DNA of 64,000 bases, taken from positions 3,344 through 67,343 of the forward strand of contig DATMER010000012.1 in the NCBI GenBank assembly GCA_035556715.1, in the 5' to 3' direction. The stretch is from DATMER01 sp035556715. Its GTDB lineage: Bacteria > Acidobacteriota > Thermoanaerobaculia > Multivoradales > UBA5704. The notes below the pieces were generated by a model that was given only the letters and a program-made list of their open reading frames with translations, was not told where the DNA came from and searched no databases. Every line of letters begins with the position of its first letter. Within the stretch, counting starts at the first letter, position 1. This document shows, piece after piece, positions 28,201 through 36,208 of this stretch. The position numbers were made by a program, and so were the translations under genes.

Positions 28201-28804
28201 CCGAGTCCTCGTGGACCTCGGAAGCCACCTGGCCCAGGTACCCAGGATCGATGACGTAGACGTTGAGCGGCTCGAACTTCCCGCGTGGGAGGGTCAGCTT
28301 GCCGTCCGGTCCCGTGACGCCCTGCCGCTCCACGGGATGCCAACCGGCATGCCGCCAGGGGTTGTCGTCCACCGGCGGCGGCGCCACCCGGAGCGGGAGC
28401 CCCGGGAGCGGCCGGCCCTCTGGTCCGAGCGCCTGGATGGTGACCGTAGTGGGGAGCATCAGCTCCGCCGGAACGAGGAAGACCTCCTCGACCAAGGGCA
28501 CCACGAGGTGCTCCAGGGCGAAGCGGTCCTTGGCCCGGACCATCACCCGGTACGCTCCGCTCTCCGGGGCGAGCAGCTCGAAAGAGCCGTCCGGGCCGGT
28601 CCGGGTGGACTTCAGGGGGATCGGAGGGTCTCCGGCGAGCTGGCGGAGCGCGTCCTCATAGACCTGAGCGGCCGGGTAAAGCTCGACCAGGGCTCCCGCG
28701 AAAGGCTCCCGGCCCTCCAGGACCCGGCCGGTGATCCGCACTGTCTGGGCGGACAGCGGCGAGACGATCGACAGCAGGACCAGGCTGGCAAGCAGACCAC
28801 GCAT
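25289..28804 (-). CDS. Secreted protein of about eleven carboxypeptidase-regulatory repeats (copy 2)
   Basis: An 1171-residue paralogue of the protein at 21353-24913. The start is the ATG at 28804, with AGGAG 8 nt upstream and signal peptide MRGLLASLVLLSIVSPLSAQ; the longer frame would need TTG. Module first strands include RITGRVLEG, AVTGRIADSQTGKPIAGA, ATLRGQVVDKAGAPIPGA, TTVTGRVVDEAGNPVEGA, AAIEGRVTDTRGRPLEGV, RSLSGRVVGPEGEPVPDA and AGVQGRILSAGGEPVPDA. Module order parallels copy 1, so the pair arose by tandem duplication. It is likely extracellular or surface-attached. It is divergent from the M20 dipeptidase gene. Function beyond a beta-sandwich scaffold is unknown. Confidence 0.8.
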   Translation of the reverse strand: MRGLLASLVLLSIVSPLSAQTVRITGRVLEGREPFAGALVELYPAAQVYEDALRQLAGDPPIPLKSTRTGPDGSFELLAPESGAYRVMVRAKDRFALEHLVVPLVEEVFLVPAELMLPTTVTIQALGPEGRPLPGLPLRVAPPPVDDNPWRHAGWHPVERQGVTGPDGKLTLPRGKFEPLNVYVIDPGYLGQVASEVHEDSVTVRPESRPRTIEVLGAQGKPVAGALVRWGTWPVGVTGPQGRLSLTLPSDGASPLLVEGPGGERAEVKTGAEPAAGVLIVRIAPAEAVTGRIADSQTGKPIAGALVWSGLPPDLPPVRTTADGSFRLPVPTGGESWLGAAAPGYQIPERQSGRPAKPLTMTLTPAATLRGQVVDKAGAPIPGASVEIEPGPSRARSLSSIGFMPVVETRPDGSFSFHGLLPGGVYKLQARRSGYGRAEAAPVKMAPTGQASPPARIVLGSGTTVTGRVVDEAGNPVEGAAVEMIDAKFPLPDGSFRADSDVSGAFSIPHLIPGQFRFLARRAGFSATLGSEIMVPDGETRLDAGELVLKAGAAIEGRVTDTRGRPLEGVVIRGYSEQGPITAMVVADQDPAPDALTGPDGRFRIEDLERGRLYNLAAHHAAHPRAMVQGIQAPTDEPVHIELQTARSLSGRVVGPEGEPVPDAEVTAAAEVGFGMTTKLGRTGPQGEFRGTGLKPGLLDLQVTARGYRDTWWRGVQIPQDRDPEPVTITLERASVLEGRAQDEEGNPVPGARIIVVAQASPGGRPLRFPFEDPATDSGGRFRVDGLAPGEYTLSAWLPGSSRRAEATVRLGSGTTQVELVFKRGTVVAGRVVDEAGDPVPSAEVYLRPVVKGQRERTANSQADGSFRVQNVDDGHFELVASASGYARSASREIHVAGAGLEGLEIRLSREAAGTITGRVLGLPPETLSQVWVAADTDFYDEEGVSQVDEQGRYRLPGLRSGLWRVMASQPNGPAAEGEVELAPGAEAVLDLQFPEGNIFSGRVSLNGLPLRGAEISAASLQIRDYSAKTQADHEGRFSLGPLKPGPHSILIYSAEKVLALYRTIQLQEGQEVQLEVETAGVQGRILSAGGEPVPDAAIQFRVTEPSSGRSLPDWGPSVRSDAQGAFEVLSIPAGSYTLVVQKPGFQELQARMEVQPGAPTVQDIVLKAVE

Positions 28805-28875
28805 CCTCGGCTCCTTTCGCAACCCTGCCTCTTGTATACGTCCCGCGCCTTGTATCCGTATGGTAAAAGATCCGC

Positions 28876-30594
28876 ATGACCAACAAGACGATTGCCGGAG
28901 CCGTTCTCGCGCTCTTCCTCTCGATCCTTCCCGCCGCCCGGGCGGCCCAGGAGCTTCCCGAGGGCTCGGAGTGCCAGCGCCTCGGGAGCCATCTCCAGGC
29001 CGGCGCCCGTTCCGTGATGATGCTGTCCGAGCAGACCGGCCCGAAGGGATTCCTCGCCTTCCGCAGGGCGGTCACCGCTTCGGCGACGAGGGGCGGAGAT
29101 GACGATCTCGCCTCCCGGGTGCGGGCTCTGGAGCCGGGCAAGGCGGTGCCCTCTGAGTCCTCCACCCTCGCCTCCTGCCTCCTGCGGCGGTATCTCGTGG
29201 CACGGTATGGCGACCGGATCGTGAGCGACCTTCAAGAGATGGTCCGCTTCCGCACCTTCGCGGAGGAGGGGAAGACGAACTGGGACGCGCCCGAGTTCGT
29301 CAGGCAGCGGAAGTGGCTGGAGGCGAAGGCGAAGAAGCTCGGGCTTCAGTTCAAGTCGTTCGACGGCCGGGTCGAGGAGCTCACCCTGCCCGGCCCGAAG
29401 CCAATCCTCGCCGTCCTGACCCACGGCGACGTGCAGGACGTCCAGGGCCAGCGGTGGTCGTCGCCGCCCTGGGAGGCGAAGATCGTGGACGGCAAGATCA
29501 TCGGCAGGGGCACCGAGGACGACAAGGGTCCCATCGTCGTGACCCTCTACTCCATGGCGGCCCTGCGCGACACCGGATGGCCTCTCGGCTGGACCCTGCG
29601 GCTGCTCGTGGCCAACGCCGAGGAGTCGAGCTGGGAGGAGATCCCCTACTACCTGGAGCGCGCGCCCATGCCGGACCGGACGCTCGGCATCGACGCCAAC
29701 TATCCGATCACCCACGCGCAGAAGGTGTTCGGCCTCATCACGTTCCGAGCCCAGCCCGCGGAACAGCCCGGATCGGGGTCCTGGCGGGTGGCGAAGATGT
29801 CCGGAGGGAGCGGCAACTCGATCATCCCCGAGGGCGGGGAGGCGCTGCTGGAGTGGGTGGGTGACGGGCCGCAGGAGAGCCTGGACCAGCTCGCTTCCCG
29901 GTGGGCTGCCGGGCATTCACCCGCCCGGCTGACCGTGAGCCGCGAAGGCAACCTCTTCAAGGTGGCCGCCGGAGGCAAGGGTGGGCACACCTCGGAGCCG
30001 ACGAGCGGACACAACGCTCTCGGCGACCTGACCGCGTTCCTCTCCACCCTGGATCTGAGGCTCGATGCCTGGGGCTCGCTCGCGAAGTTCGTCGGGACCA
30101 ACGTCGGGACCGAGACCGACGGCCGGAGCCTGGGCATCGCCCACAACCATCCCGTGATGGGACCGGTCACCTCCAGCCTGGTCTTCCTGCTGGAAGAGGA
30201 AGGGGCGCCCGCCGCCCGGATCAACGTCCGGCTGCCGATCGGGATCGATCAGAAGCAGATCGAGGAGCGGCTCGCGGCGAGGACGTCCGCTTTCGAGGGA
30301 GGGAAGATCACCTCCGCGGTCCAGGTCTTCGGGCAGCCGCACCTGGTTCCCGCCGAGGGGGAGCTGGTCTCGAACCTCCTCGCGGTCTGGGAGGAGGTGA
30401 CAGGCAAGAAGGGCCGGCCGGTCGCGATCGGAGGCGGCACCCAGGCGAGGCTCTTCAAGGATGGCATCGACTTCGGACCGGCCTGGCCCGGGGTGCCCTA
30501 CCGGGGGCATGGCACGGACGAGTACCTGACGATCGAGGAGCTCCACAGGATCGGGGAGCTGACCATCGCGGCGCTTTGGAGGCTGGGGAAGTAG
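28876..30594 (+). CDS. M20-family metallodipeptidase (PepV-like), exported
   Basis: A 572-residue zinc peptidase with signal peptide MTNKTIAGAVLALFLSILPAARA. Metal ligands and catalytic residues of the M20 family are visible: His in LTHGDVQDV, Asp in GRGTEDDKGP, the Glu-Glu pair in NAEESSWEE, Asp in GIDANYP and the C-terminal His in PYRGHGTDEY. The lid or dimerisation domain (residues ~300-430) contains GGKGGHTSEPTSGHNAL. It probably hydrolyses dipeptides in the periplasm. The start is the ATG at 28876, with only a weak ribosome site; TATGGT lies 11 nt upstream, so a very short leader is possible. The family is certain, the substrate is not. Confidence 0.87.
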   Translation: MTNKTIAGAVLALFLSILPAARAAQELPEGSECQRLGSHLQAGARSVMMLSEQTGPKGFLAFRRAVTASATRGGDDDLASRVRALEPGKAVPSESSTLASCLLRRYLVARYGDRIVSDLQEMVRFRTFAEEGKTNWDAPEFVRQRKWLEAKAKKLGLQFKSFDGRVEELTLPGPKPILAVLTHGDVQDVQGQRWSSPPWEAKIVDGKIIGRGTEDDKGPIVVTLYSMAALRDTGWPLGWTLRLLVANAEESSWEEIPYYLERAPMPDRTLGIDANYPITHAQKVFGLITFRAQPAEQPGSGSWRVAKMSGGSGNSIIPEGGEALLEWVGDGPQESLDQLASRWAAGHSPARLTVSREGNLFKVAAGGKGGHTSEPTSGHNALGDLTAFLSTLDLRLDAWGSLAKFVGTNVGTETDGRSLGIAHNHPVMGPVTSSLVFLLEEEGAPAARINVRLPIGIDQKQIEERLAARTSAFEGGKITSAVQVFGQPHLVPAEGELVSNLLAVWEEVTGKKGRPVAIGGGTQARLFKDGIDFGPAWPGVPYRGHGTDEYLTIEELHRIGELTIAALWRLGK

Positions 30595-30678
30595 CCCGAG
30601 AGGGCGCGTGGGAAAGGGGGGTGAGGTTCTGGCCCGCATTTTGCTGATGTCCTCGGTGTCTTCGGGGGTAGTCGCTAC

Positions 30679-32871
30679 ATGGGTGATCTTTCATCGGTCC
30701 GAGTCCTCTCTGCGGCTTCTGCCAAGGACGAGACCAAGCTTCGTGAGCAGGATCTCCTGGACCTGCGGATCTCGGCCCCGGCGCGGGATGCCCGGCCGGA
30801 TCGGCCGGACCGGCCGGAAGAGAAGGCCGATCCTCGCCTCCGGGTCCTGGAGCAGATCCCGGCCCTGGTCTGGACCACCGACCGGGAGCTTCGGTTCACC
30901 TCCGCCCTCGGCGCGGCCCTGCTCCCCCTCGGTCTCGACTCCGGGCGGCTCGCCGGCCGCAACCTCTTCGAGCACTACGGCACCCGCGACCTGAGCTTCC
31001 CGCCGATCCGTGCCCACCTGCAGGCGCTCTCCGGGGAGCCGGTCGACTTCGAGCAGGAGCTCCGGGGCCGCCAGTTCCACAGCCGCGTCGAGCCGCTGCG
31101 CGAAAGCGACGAGCGCGGCGACCGGGTCGTGGGTACTGTCTGCATCGCCTTCGACATCACCGAGCGCAAGCAGGCCGAAGAGGCCCTGCACTCGGAGAAG
31201 GAGAGGGCCCTGGTCACCCTCGCTTCCATCGGCGACGGTGTCATCCGCGCCGACCCCGAGGGCAGGATCGACTACCTGAACCCGGTGGCCGAGAAGCTCA
31301 CCGGCTGGTCCTCGGAGCGCGCGCTCGGCCAGCCGGTCTCCGAGGTCTTCCGCATCGTCGACGAGGTCAGCCGCCAGCCGCTGCTCGACCCGCTCGAATG
31401 CTGCCTGAGCGAGGGCAAGGTCGTGGAGTCGCCGGGCCACGCGCTGCTCCTGAGCCTCGACGGCAAGGAGTACTCGGTGCGCGACACCGCGGCGCCGATC
31501 CGCGACCGCCGCGGCAACCTCCTCGGCGCCGTCGTGGTCTTCAAGGACGTCACCCAGCTCCGGGGCATGGAGCGGGAGATGATCTACCTGGCGAGCCATG
31601 ACGCCCTGACCGGGCTGATCAACCGCCGGGAGTTCGAAGCGCGTCTCAAGCGGGCCATCCGCACCGCCCGCGCCGAGCAGCGCCACCATGTCCTCCTCTA
31701 TTTGGACCTGGACGAGTTCAAGATCATCAACGATACCTGCGGCCACCTCGTGGGCGACGAGATGCTCAAGCAGATCACCGCCCTGCTGCGTTCCCGGGTG
31801 CGGCGCAGCGACACCCTGGCCCGGCTCGGCGGCGACGAGTTCGGAGTCCTTCTGGAGGACTGCCCGCTCGACCAGGCGCGCCAGATCGCCGAGGAGGTCC
31901 GCCGCACGGTCCGCGACTTCCGCTTCTGCTGGAAGGACCAGATCTTCGAGGTCGGCGTGAGCATCGGCTTCGTCCCGATCAACAACGACAGCGGCGACCT
32001 CGCCCAGGCCATGAGCGCGGCCGACGCCGCCCTCTACGTGGCCAAGGACAGCGGGCGCAACCGGGTCCACGAGTACGAGATGGACGACACCCTGGTGGCC
32101 GAGCGCTATGGCGAGATGCAGTGGATCCACCGCATCCAGCGGGCCCTGGAAGAGAAGCGCTTCCGCCTCTTCTACCAGCTCATCCAGCCTCTCGGAGCCG
32201 AGAACCCCGGCCGCGAGCTGCTCTGCGAGGTCCTGCTGCGCATGCTGGACGCCAACGGCGGAGTCATCGAGCCGTCGGCCTTCATGTCCGCGGCCGAGCG
32301 CTACCACCTGATCAGCGAGCTCGACCGCTGGGTCGTCCACACCGCCTTCCGCGCCCTGGCCGAAGCGCAGCGGCGGGAGGTCTCGCGGCCGGTCCTCTTC
32401 GCCCTCAACGTCTCGGCCCAGTCGCTCTCGGACGAGACCTTCCTCGCCTACGTGCTGGAGCAGATCTCGGAGAGCCTGGTGGACCCGCGGCGCCTCTGCT
32501 TCGAGATCACCGAGACCGCCGCCATCAGCAAGCTCGACAGCGCGATCCGCTTCATCTCCGCGCTCAAGGTCAAGGGCTGCCGCTTCATCCTGGACGACTT
32601 CGGCAGCGGCCTCTCCTCCTTCGCCTATCTGAAGGACCTGTCCATGGACTTCCTGAAGATCGACGGCGAGTTCGTGCAGAACATGGTGGACGACCGGGTC
32701 AAGCGCGCCATGGTCGAGTCGATCCACCAGATCGGCCATGTCATGGGCCTGCAGACGATCGCCGAATGGGTGGAGAACCGCCAGACCCTGGATGCCCTGA
32801 GAGAGCTCGGCGTCGACTACGCCCAGGGCTACTGGATCAGCCGCCCGCAGCCCCTCGTGCACGACATCTAG
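30679..32871 (+). CDS. PAS-PAS-GGDEF-EAL cyclic-di-GMP signalling protein
   Basis: A 730-residue cytosolic protein combining sensing with c-di-GMP synthesis and breakdown. Two PAS domains span about residues 45-160 (VLEQIPALVWTTDRELRF) and 172-300 (LASIGDGVIRADPEGRIDYLNP). The GGDEF active site is intact at residues 384-388 (LGGDEFGVLLED). The EAL domain starts with CEVLLRM (Glu517, EVL instead of EAL). It keeps ALNVSAQSL, FEITETA, DDFGSGLSSF, LKIDGEFV and AEWVE, so phosphodiesterase activity is plausible. There is no transmembrane segment, so the signal is probably cytosolic. It is 84 bp downstream of the dipeptidase gene. Confidence 0.92.
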   Translation: MGDLSSVRVLSAASAKDETKLREQDLLDLRISAPARDARPDRPDRPEEKADPRLRVLEQIPALVWTTDRELRFTSALGAALLPLGLDSGRLAGRNLFEHYGTRDLSFPPIRAHLQALSGEPVDFEQELRGRQFHSRVEPLRESDERGDRVVGTVCIAFDITERKQAEEALHSEKERALVTLASIGDGVIRADPEGRIDYLNPVAEKLTGWSSERALGQPVSEVFRIVDEVSRQPLLDPLECCLSEGKVVESPGHALLLSLDGKEYSVRDTAAPIRDRRGNLLGAVVVFKDVTQLRGMEREMIYLASHDALTGLINRREFEARLKRAIRTARAEQRHHVLLYLDLDEFKIINDTCGHLVGDEMLKQITALLRSRVRRSDTLARLGGDEFGVLLEDCPLDQARQIAEEVRRTVRDFRFCWKDQIFEVGVSIGFVPINNDSGDLAQAMSAADAALYVAKDSGRNRVHEYEMDDTLVAERYGEMQWIHRIQRALEEKRFRLFYQLIQPLGAENPGRELLCEVLLRMLDANGGVIEPSAFMSAAERYHLISELDRWVVHTAFRALAEAQRREVSRPVLFALNVSAQSLSDETFLAYVLEQISESLVDPRRLCFEITETAAISKLDSAIRFISALKVKGCRFILDDFGSGLSSFAYLKDLSMDFLKIDGEFVQNMVDDRVKRAMVESIHQIGHVMGLQTIAEWVENRQTLDALRELGVDYAQGYWISRPQPLVHDI

Positions 32872-32879
32872 TTTTCGTA

Positions 32880-32907
32880 TTGACTTCCTCAAGTTTTTGT
32901 CGATAAT
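32880..32907 (+). promoter_or_regulatory. Sigma70-type promoter for the cysteine-rich secreted protein
   Basis: TTGACT at 32880-32885 and GATAAT at 32902-32907 are separated by 16 bp. The pair is about 77 bp upstream of the GTG start at 32984, which has AGGAG in front of it. The pair is close to consensus; promoter activity is inferred. Confidence 0.55.
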
Positions 32908-32983
32908 AGCCCGGCCGCGGCGATGTAAGCCGCGCACCCCTCCAGAATAGGCCCACCAGCCTGCAATGTGAAAGGAGTTCTTA

Positions 32984-33571
32984 GTGAAACTCGGTGGACT
33001 TGTGTGTGCTTCGTTTGTCGTTCTCGTCCTTACCTCCTCTGCGGCCCAGGCCCAATGGTGCCAGGGCATTGAGGGTCCCTACTGGTGCGGCGATCCCAGC
33101 GCCTGTCAAGCAGTCTGCAGCGAGCCCGGCTCCGACTGCACGACCCCCTGCCTTTCATTGGGCAATCAGTGGAGGACCTGCGGTGGCCTCGAATCTGATA
33201 CCGACCTCGACAATGACGGCGTTGACAACGATACCGACAACTGCGCCTGCGCCGCGAACACTGACCAGGTGGATTGCGATCAGGACGGCGCGGGCGACAT
33301 CTGCGATGCCGTGGACGAGAAGTGGGTCCCGGTGAGCTTTCCGACCTACTGCGACTGGGACATGGACTGGCACTTCGGCTACGGCGAGGTCGAGCAGTAC
33401 AGCACCCGAAGGTACCGCGAGGTGTGCACCAACAGCTTCTGCAACGACACCTATCAGACGGCAGAGAAGCGGTGCTACGAACCTTTCGACGATGACTACT
33501 GCTGCGAGATCCATTTCGGTCAGGCCTGCCTGACCGATAACCAGTGCCCCGCCGACAACTGCCCCTTCTGA
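32984..33571 (+). CDS. Small secreted cysteine-rich protein with a thrombospondin-3-like calcium motif
   Basis: A 195-residue exported protein. The GTG at 32984 is chosen because AAAGGAG lies at the right distance and it begins the signal peptide (VKLGGLVCASFVVLVLTSSAAQA). The mature protein has about twenty cysteines, implying disulfide-stabilised folding outside the cytosol. An acidic stretch DTDLDNDGVDNDTDNC...DCDQDGAGDICD resembles thrombospondin type-3 calcium-binding repeats. No family is recognised for the rest. It has its own promoter, and its neighbours (diguanylate cyclase, RidA) do not suggest a function. Confidence 0.7.
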   Translation: MKLGGLVCASFVVLVLTSSAAQAQWCQGIEGPYWCGDPSACQAVCSEPGSDCTTPCLSLGNQWRTCGGLESDTDLDNDGVDNDTDNCACAANTDQVDCDQDGAGDICDAVDEKWVPVSFPTYCDWDMDWHFGYGEVEQYSTRRYREVCTNSFCNDTYQTAEKRCYEPFDDDYCCEIHFGQACLTDNQCPADNCPF

Positions 33572-33626
33572 TCTGATTTCGAGCCGGAGCGGCATGGCGC
33601 TCTTCGTGCCATGCCGCTCCAGCCAC

Positions 33627-34013
33627 TCACGTCCGCGGCTTGTAGGCGACCGCGTCGATCTCGACGGCGGCGCCGAGGGCCAGGTCCACTCCGCCGACCG
33701 TGATGCGGGCGGGCGGATCCGATCCGATGACCTCCAGGTAAGCGGCGTTCATCTCCGCGAACGTACCCATGTCCGCGAGATAGACGTTCACCTTCACGAG
33801 GTCGGCCAGCGCGGCCCCGCACTCCGTCAGGATGGTCTCGATGTTCCGCAGCGTCTGGGTCGTCTCCGCGCGGGTGCCCCCTTCGACCAGATCCAGCCCG
33901 CCGGGCTTCGTGCCCAGGGTGCCCGCGACGTAGATGAAGTCCCCGGCGACGACGGCGTGACAGAAGGCCGGCAGGCGGCCGAGCGCATCGACATTGACCT
34001 TTCTGGCGTTCAT
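33627..34013 (-). CDS. RidA family reactive-intermediate deaminase
   Basis: A 128-residue cytosolic protein of the YjgF/YER057c/UK114 family, which hydrolyses reactive enamine/imine intermediates made by PLP enzymes. Family features seen are the FIYVAGTLG strand, QTLRNIETIL, VKVNVYLADM, the substrate-binding arginine in PPARITVGGVDL, and VEIDAVA near the C-terminus. The ATG at 34013 gives the usual length. It is divergent from a glycosyltransferase gene with only 21 bp between starts. A Thr/Ser dehydratase (36196-37164), the typical source of the imines RidA removes, lies two genes away, which makes a metabolic link plausible. Confidence 0.9.
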   Translation of the reverse strand: MNARKVNVDALGRLPAFCHAVVAGDFIYVAGTLGTKPGGLDLVEGGTRAETTQTLRNIETILTECGAALADLVKVNVYLADMGTFAEMNAAYLEVIGSDPPARITVGGVDLALGAAVEIDAVAYKPRT

Positions 34014-34020
34014 GGGTCCG

Positions 34021-34027
34021 ATATTAT
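34021..34027. promoter_or_regulatory. Symmetric -10-like box between divergent RidA and glycosyltransferase starts
   Basis: ATATTAT reads TATTAT on the plus strand and TAATAT on the minus strand. Each ends exactly 7 nt before the ATG it faces (34035 plus, 34013 minus). The 21-bp gap leaves no room for Shine-Dalgarno sequences, so both genes look leaderless and driven from one box. Inferred from spacing only. Confidence 0.5.
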
Positions 34028-34034
34028 CCGACGA

Positions 34035-35204
34035 ATGGGCCGTATCGCCGCCTGCACCATCGCCGCCAAGAGCTACCTGTCCTACGCCCGGGTCCTGGCG
34101 CAGTCGTTTCAGGAGCATCATCGGCATCACCCGGACGTTCCGTTCTTCGTCCTCCTCGCCGACGAGGTCGACGGCTGGTTCGATTCAGCGGCCGAGCCGT
34201 TCCACCTGCTTCACCTGGCGGACTTGGAGATCCCCCGCCTCGAGCGCTTCCGTTTTCATTACACGCAGCAACCGCTGAGCTACGCCGTGACTCCCTGGCT
34301 GCTGAGGCATCTCCTGGACCGGGGCTTCACCAGCGCGGTCTTCTTCAAGCAGGAGAGCCTCGTCCTGGGCGACCAGACTCCCGCCTTCGAAAAGCTGGAA
34401 ACGTGCTCGATCGTCCTCACTCCCCACCTGCTGGCACCGCTGGACGATGTGGACCGCGAGCTCAACATCCTCCTCTCGGGCATCTTCAACATCGGCTTCC
34501 TGGGGGTCTCCGAGACGCCGACGGCCCGCGAGTTTCTGGCCTGGTGGCAGGACCGGGTGTTCGCCCACTGCCGTCACGCCGTGGCGGACGGCATGCACTA
34601 CGAGCAGCGGTGGATCGACCTGGTCCCCTCGTTCTTCGAAGGCGTCTGCATCCTCCGCGATCCCGGCGCCAACATCGGCCACTGGAACCTGCCGGAGCGG
34701 GACGTCCAGTCCTGCCGCCTGTTCCGCTTCAGCGGCTTCAGCCCGGATGATCCGGCAACCCCGACGAAGTACTCGACCCGGCTGACCATGGCGAACCTGG
34801 GGCCGGTTGCCAAGGTGTTCGATCGCTACCGGCGCCTGTTGGAAGAAGCGGGCTATCACGCGACGAAAAGCTGGCCGTATGCCTATGGCTTCTTTGACAA
34901 CGGGGTCCCGGTTCCCGATCTCGCTCGCCGGATGTACCTGGATCTCGGCGAGGAGGTGGCCTCTTTTGGCGACCCTCTGCACACGGGGTCACCTCACAGT
35001 TATTATCAATGGCTCAACCATCCCGTCGATCCAGCCAGCGCCGTCACGCGCCTGTGGCAAGCCGTGTACCGGGAGCGGCCCGACGTTCAGACAGCGTTTC
35101 CGGATCTCCTCGGCTCGGACAGCGGCGCCTTCCTCGACTGGACGGCCGGCTTCGGAGTACGGGAGCATGCCATCTCCGAAGCCTTTCTGGTCCACGCGCC
35201 GTGA
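34035..35204 (+). CDS. Glycosyltransferase paralogue lacking the DxD motif
   Basis: A 389-residue protein paralogous to the next gene along its whole length. It resembles a GT8-like nucleotide-sugar transferase fold (CTIAAKSYLSYARVLAQSFQ, FVLLADEVDG, HLLAPL, GIFNIGFLGVS, HWNLPERDV, KSWPYAYGFFDNG). Where the paralogue has the metal-binding Asp101-Ala-Asp103, this copy has Lys105-Gln106-Glu107 (FFKQESLVLGD), so metal-dependent sugar-nucleotide binding is probably lost. It also has a ~50-residue C-terminal extension. The last four bases overlap the GTG start of the next gene, implying coupled synthesis and perhaps a heteromer of one active and one inactive subunit. The partner role is inference. 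Confidence 0.75.
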   Translation: MGRIAACTIAAKSYLSYARVLAQSFQEHHRHHPDVPFFVLLADEVDGWFDSAAEPFHLLHLADLEIPRLERFRFHYTQQPLSYAVTPWLLRHLLDRGFTSAVFFKQESLVLGDQTPAFEKLETCSIVLTPHLLAPLDDVDRELNILLSGIFNIGFLGVSETPTAREFLAWWQDRVFAHCRHAVADGMHYEQRWIDLVPSFFEGVCILRDPGANIGHWNLPERDVQSCRLFRFSGFSPDDPATPTKYSTRLTMANLGPVAKVFDRYRRLLEEAGYHATKSWPYAYGFFDNGVPVPDLARRMYLDLGEEVASFGDPLHTGSPHSYYQWLNHPVDPASAVTRLWQAVYRERPDVQTAFPDLLGSDSGAFLDWTAGFGVREHAISEAFLVHAP

Positions 35205-36208
35205 CCTTTGCCGTCGGCACCATCGTCGCCAGGAACTATCTGGCCTTCGCAAGGGTCCTGGCGCGCTCCTTCCGCGAGCACCATCCCCACGTTCCGCTGT
35301 TCGTGCTCCTCGCCGACGAGGTGGACGGGGCCTTCGACCCGGCGGCCGAGCCTTTCCAACTGCTCCGTCTGGAAAACCTTGATATTGCCCACCTCGACCG
35401 CTTCTGCTTCCGCTACTCGCGCCAGCAGGTCGTCGTCGCGGCGAAGCCGTACCTCCTGAGCCATCTTCTGAATCGCGGGTTTCGCCGCGCAGCCTTCCTT
35501 GATGCCGATCTCCTCGTCCTCGGCGACCTGACGCCGCTCCTCGCTCCTGCAGGCGATCCCGCGATCCTGCTGACGCCCCACCTGCTCGCGCCGCTCGCGG
35601 GCAAAGACCGGATCGAGCGGGAGCTCAACATCCTTCAGTCGGGGATCTACAACGGCGGCTTCCTGGGGGTGTCCGACTCGCCGGCGGCCCACCGCTTCCT
35701 GGCCTGGTGGCAGAACCGCCTGTATCTCCACTGCCGGCATTCGATTGCGGAGGGCATGCACTACGACCAGCGATGGCTCGACCTTGTCCCCGCTTTCTTC
35801 GAGGACGTGGGCATCGTCCGAGATCCCCGGTACAACGTCGCGCACTGGAACCTGCCCGAGCGTGACGTCTCATCCTGCTGTCTCTTCCACTTCAGCGGCT
35901 TCAACCCCGACGAGCCGCGAGTCGTCACCAAGTACTCACGACGTCTGACGATGGGGGATCTCGGTCCCTTGTTCGATCGTTATACGAAGCTGCTCGAAGA
36001 GGCGGGCTGGCACGAATCGAAGAGCTGGCCGTATGCCTACGATTTCTTCGACAACGGAGCTCCGATTCCCGATTTCGCCCGCCGGATCCACCTGGAGCTG
36101 GGCGAGGCCGCGGAGGTGTTCGGCAATCCTTTCCGGACGGCGCCGGCACACAGTTATTTCCGCTGCCTCAATGAGCCCCTGCCGGAAGGGTTAAGATGGC
36201 CGCCATGA
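35201..36208 (+). CDS. Glycosyltransferase with intact DxD motif (GT8-like)
   Basis: A 335-residue cytosolic glycosyltransferase-like protein. The GTG at 35201 overlaps the stop of the upstream paralogue (GTGA) and begins the conserved strand VTFAVGTIVARNYLAFA. The metal-binding DxD is present as Asp101-Ala-Asp103 in AAFLDADLLVLGDL. Shared motifs with the paralogue include HLLAPL, SGIYNGGFLGVS, FLAWWQNR, GMHYDQRW, HWNLPERDV and KSWPYAYDFFDNG. Acceptor and donor sugars cannot be predicted. The dehydratase gene starts within its 3' end, so all three genes may share one message. Confidence 0.78.
   Translation: MTFAVGTIVARNYLAFARVLARSFREHHPHVPLFVLLADEVDGAFDPAAEPFQLLRLENLDIAHLDRFCFRYSRQQVVVAAKPYLLSHLLNRGFRRAAFLDADLLVLGDLTPLLAPAGDPAILLTPHLLAPLAGKDRIERELNILQSGIYNGGFLGVSDSPAAHRFLAWWQNRLYLHCRHSIAEGMHYDQRWLDLVPAFFEDVGIVRDPRYNVAHWNLPERDVSSCCLFHFSGFNPDEPRVVTKYSRRLTMGDLGPLFDRYTKLLEEAGWHESKSWPYAYDFFDNGAPIPDFARRIHLELGEAAEVFGNPFRTAPAHSYFRCLNEPLPEGLRWPP

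Noticed and set aside
32984..33571. Conotoxin- or bacteriocin-like peptide precursor
   Set aside because: Cysteine spacing and the acidic DxDxDG stretch fit a folded extracellular calcium-binding protein, and no immunity, protease or export genes are adjacent.
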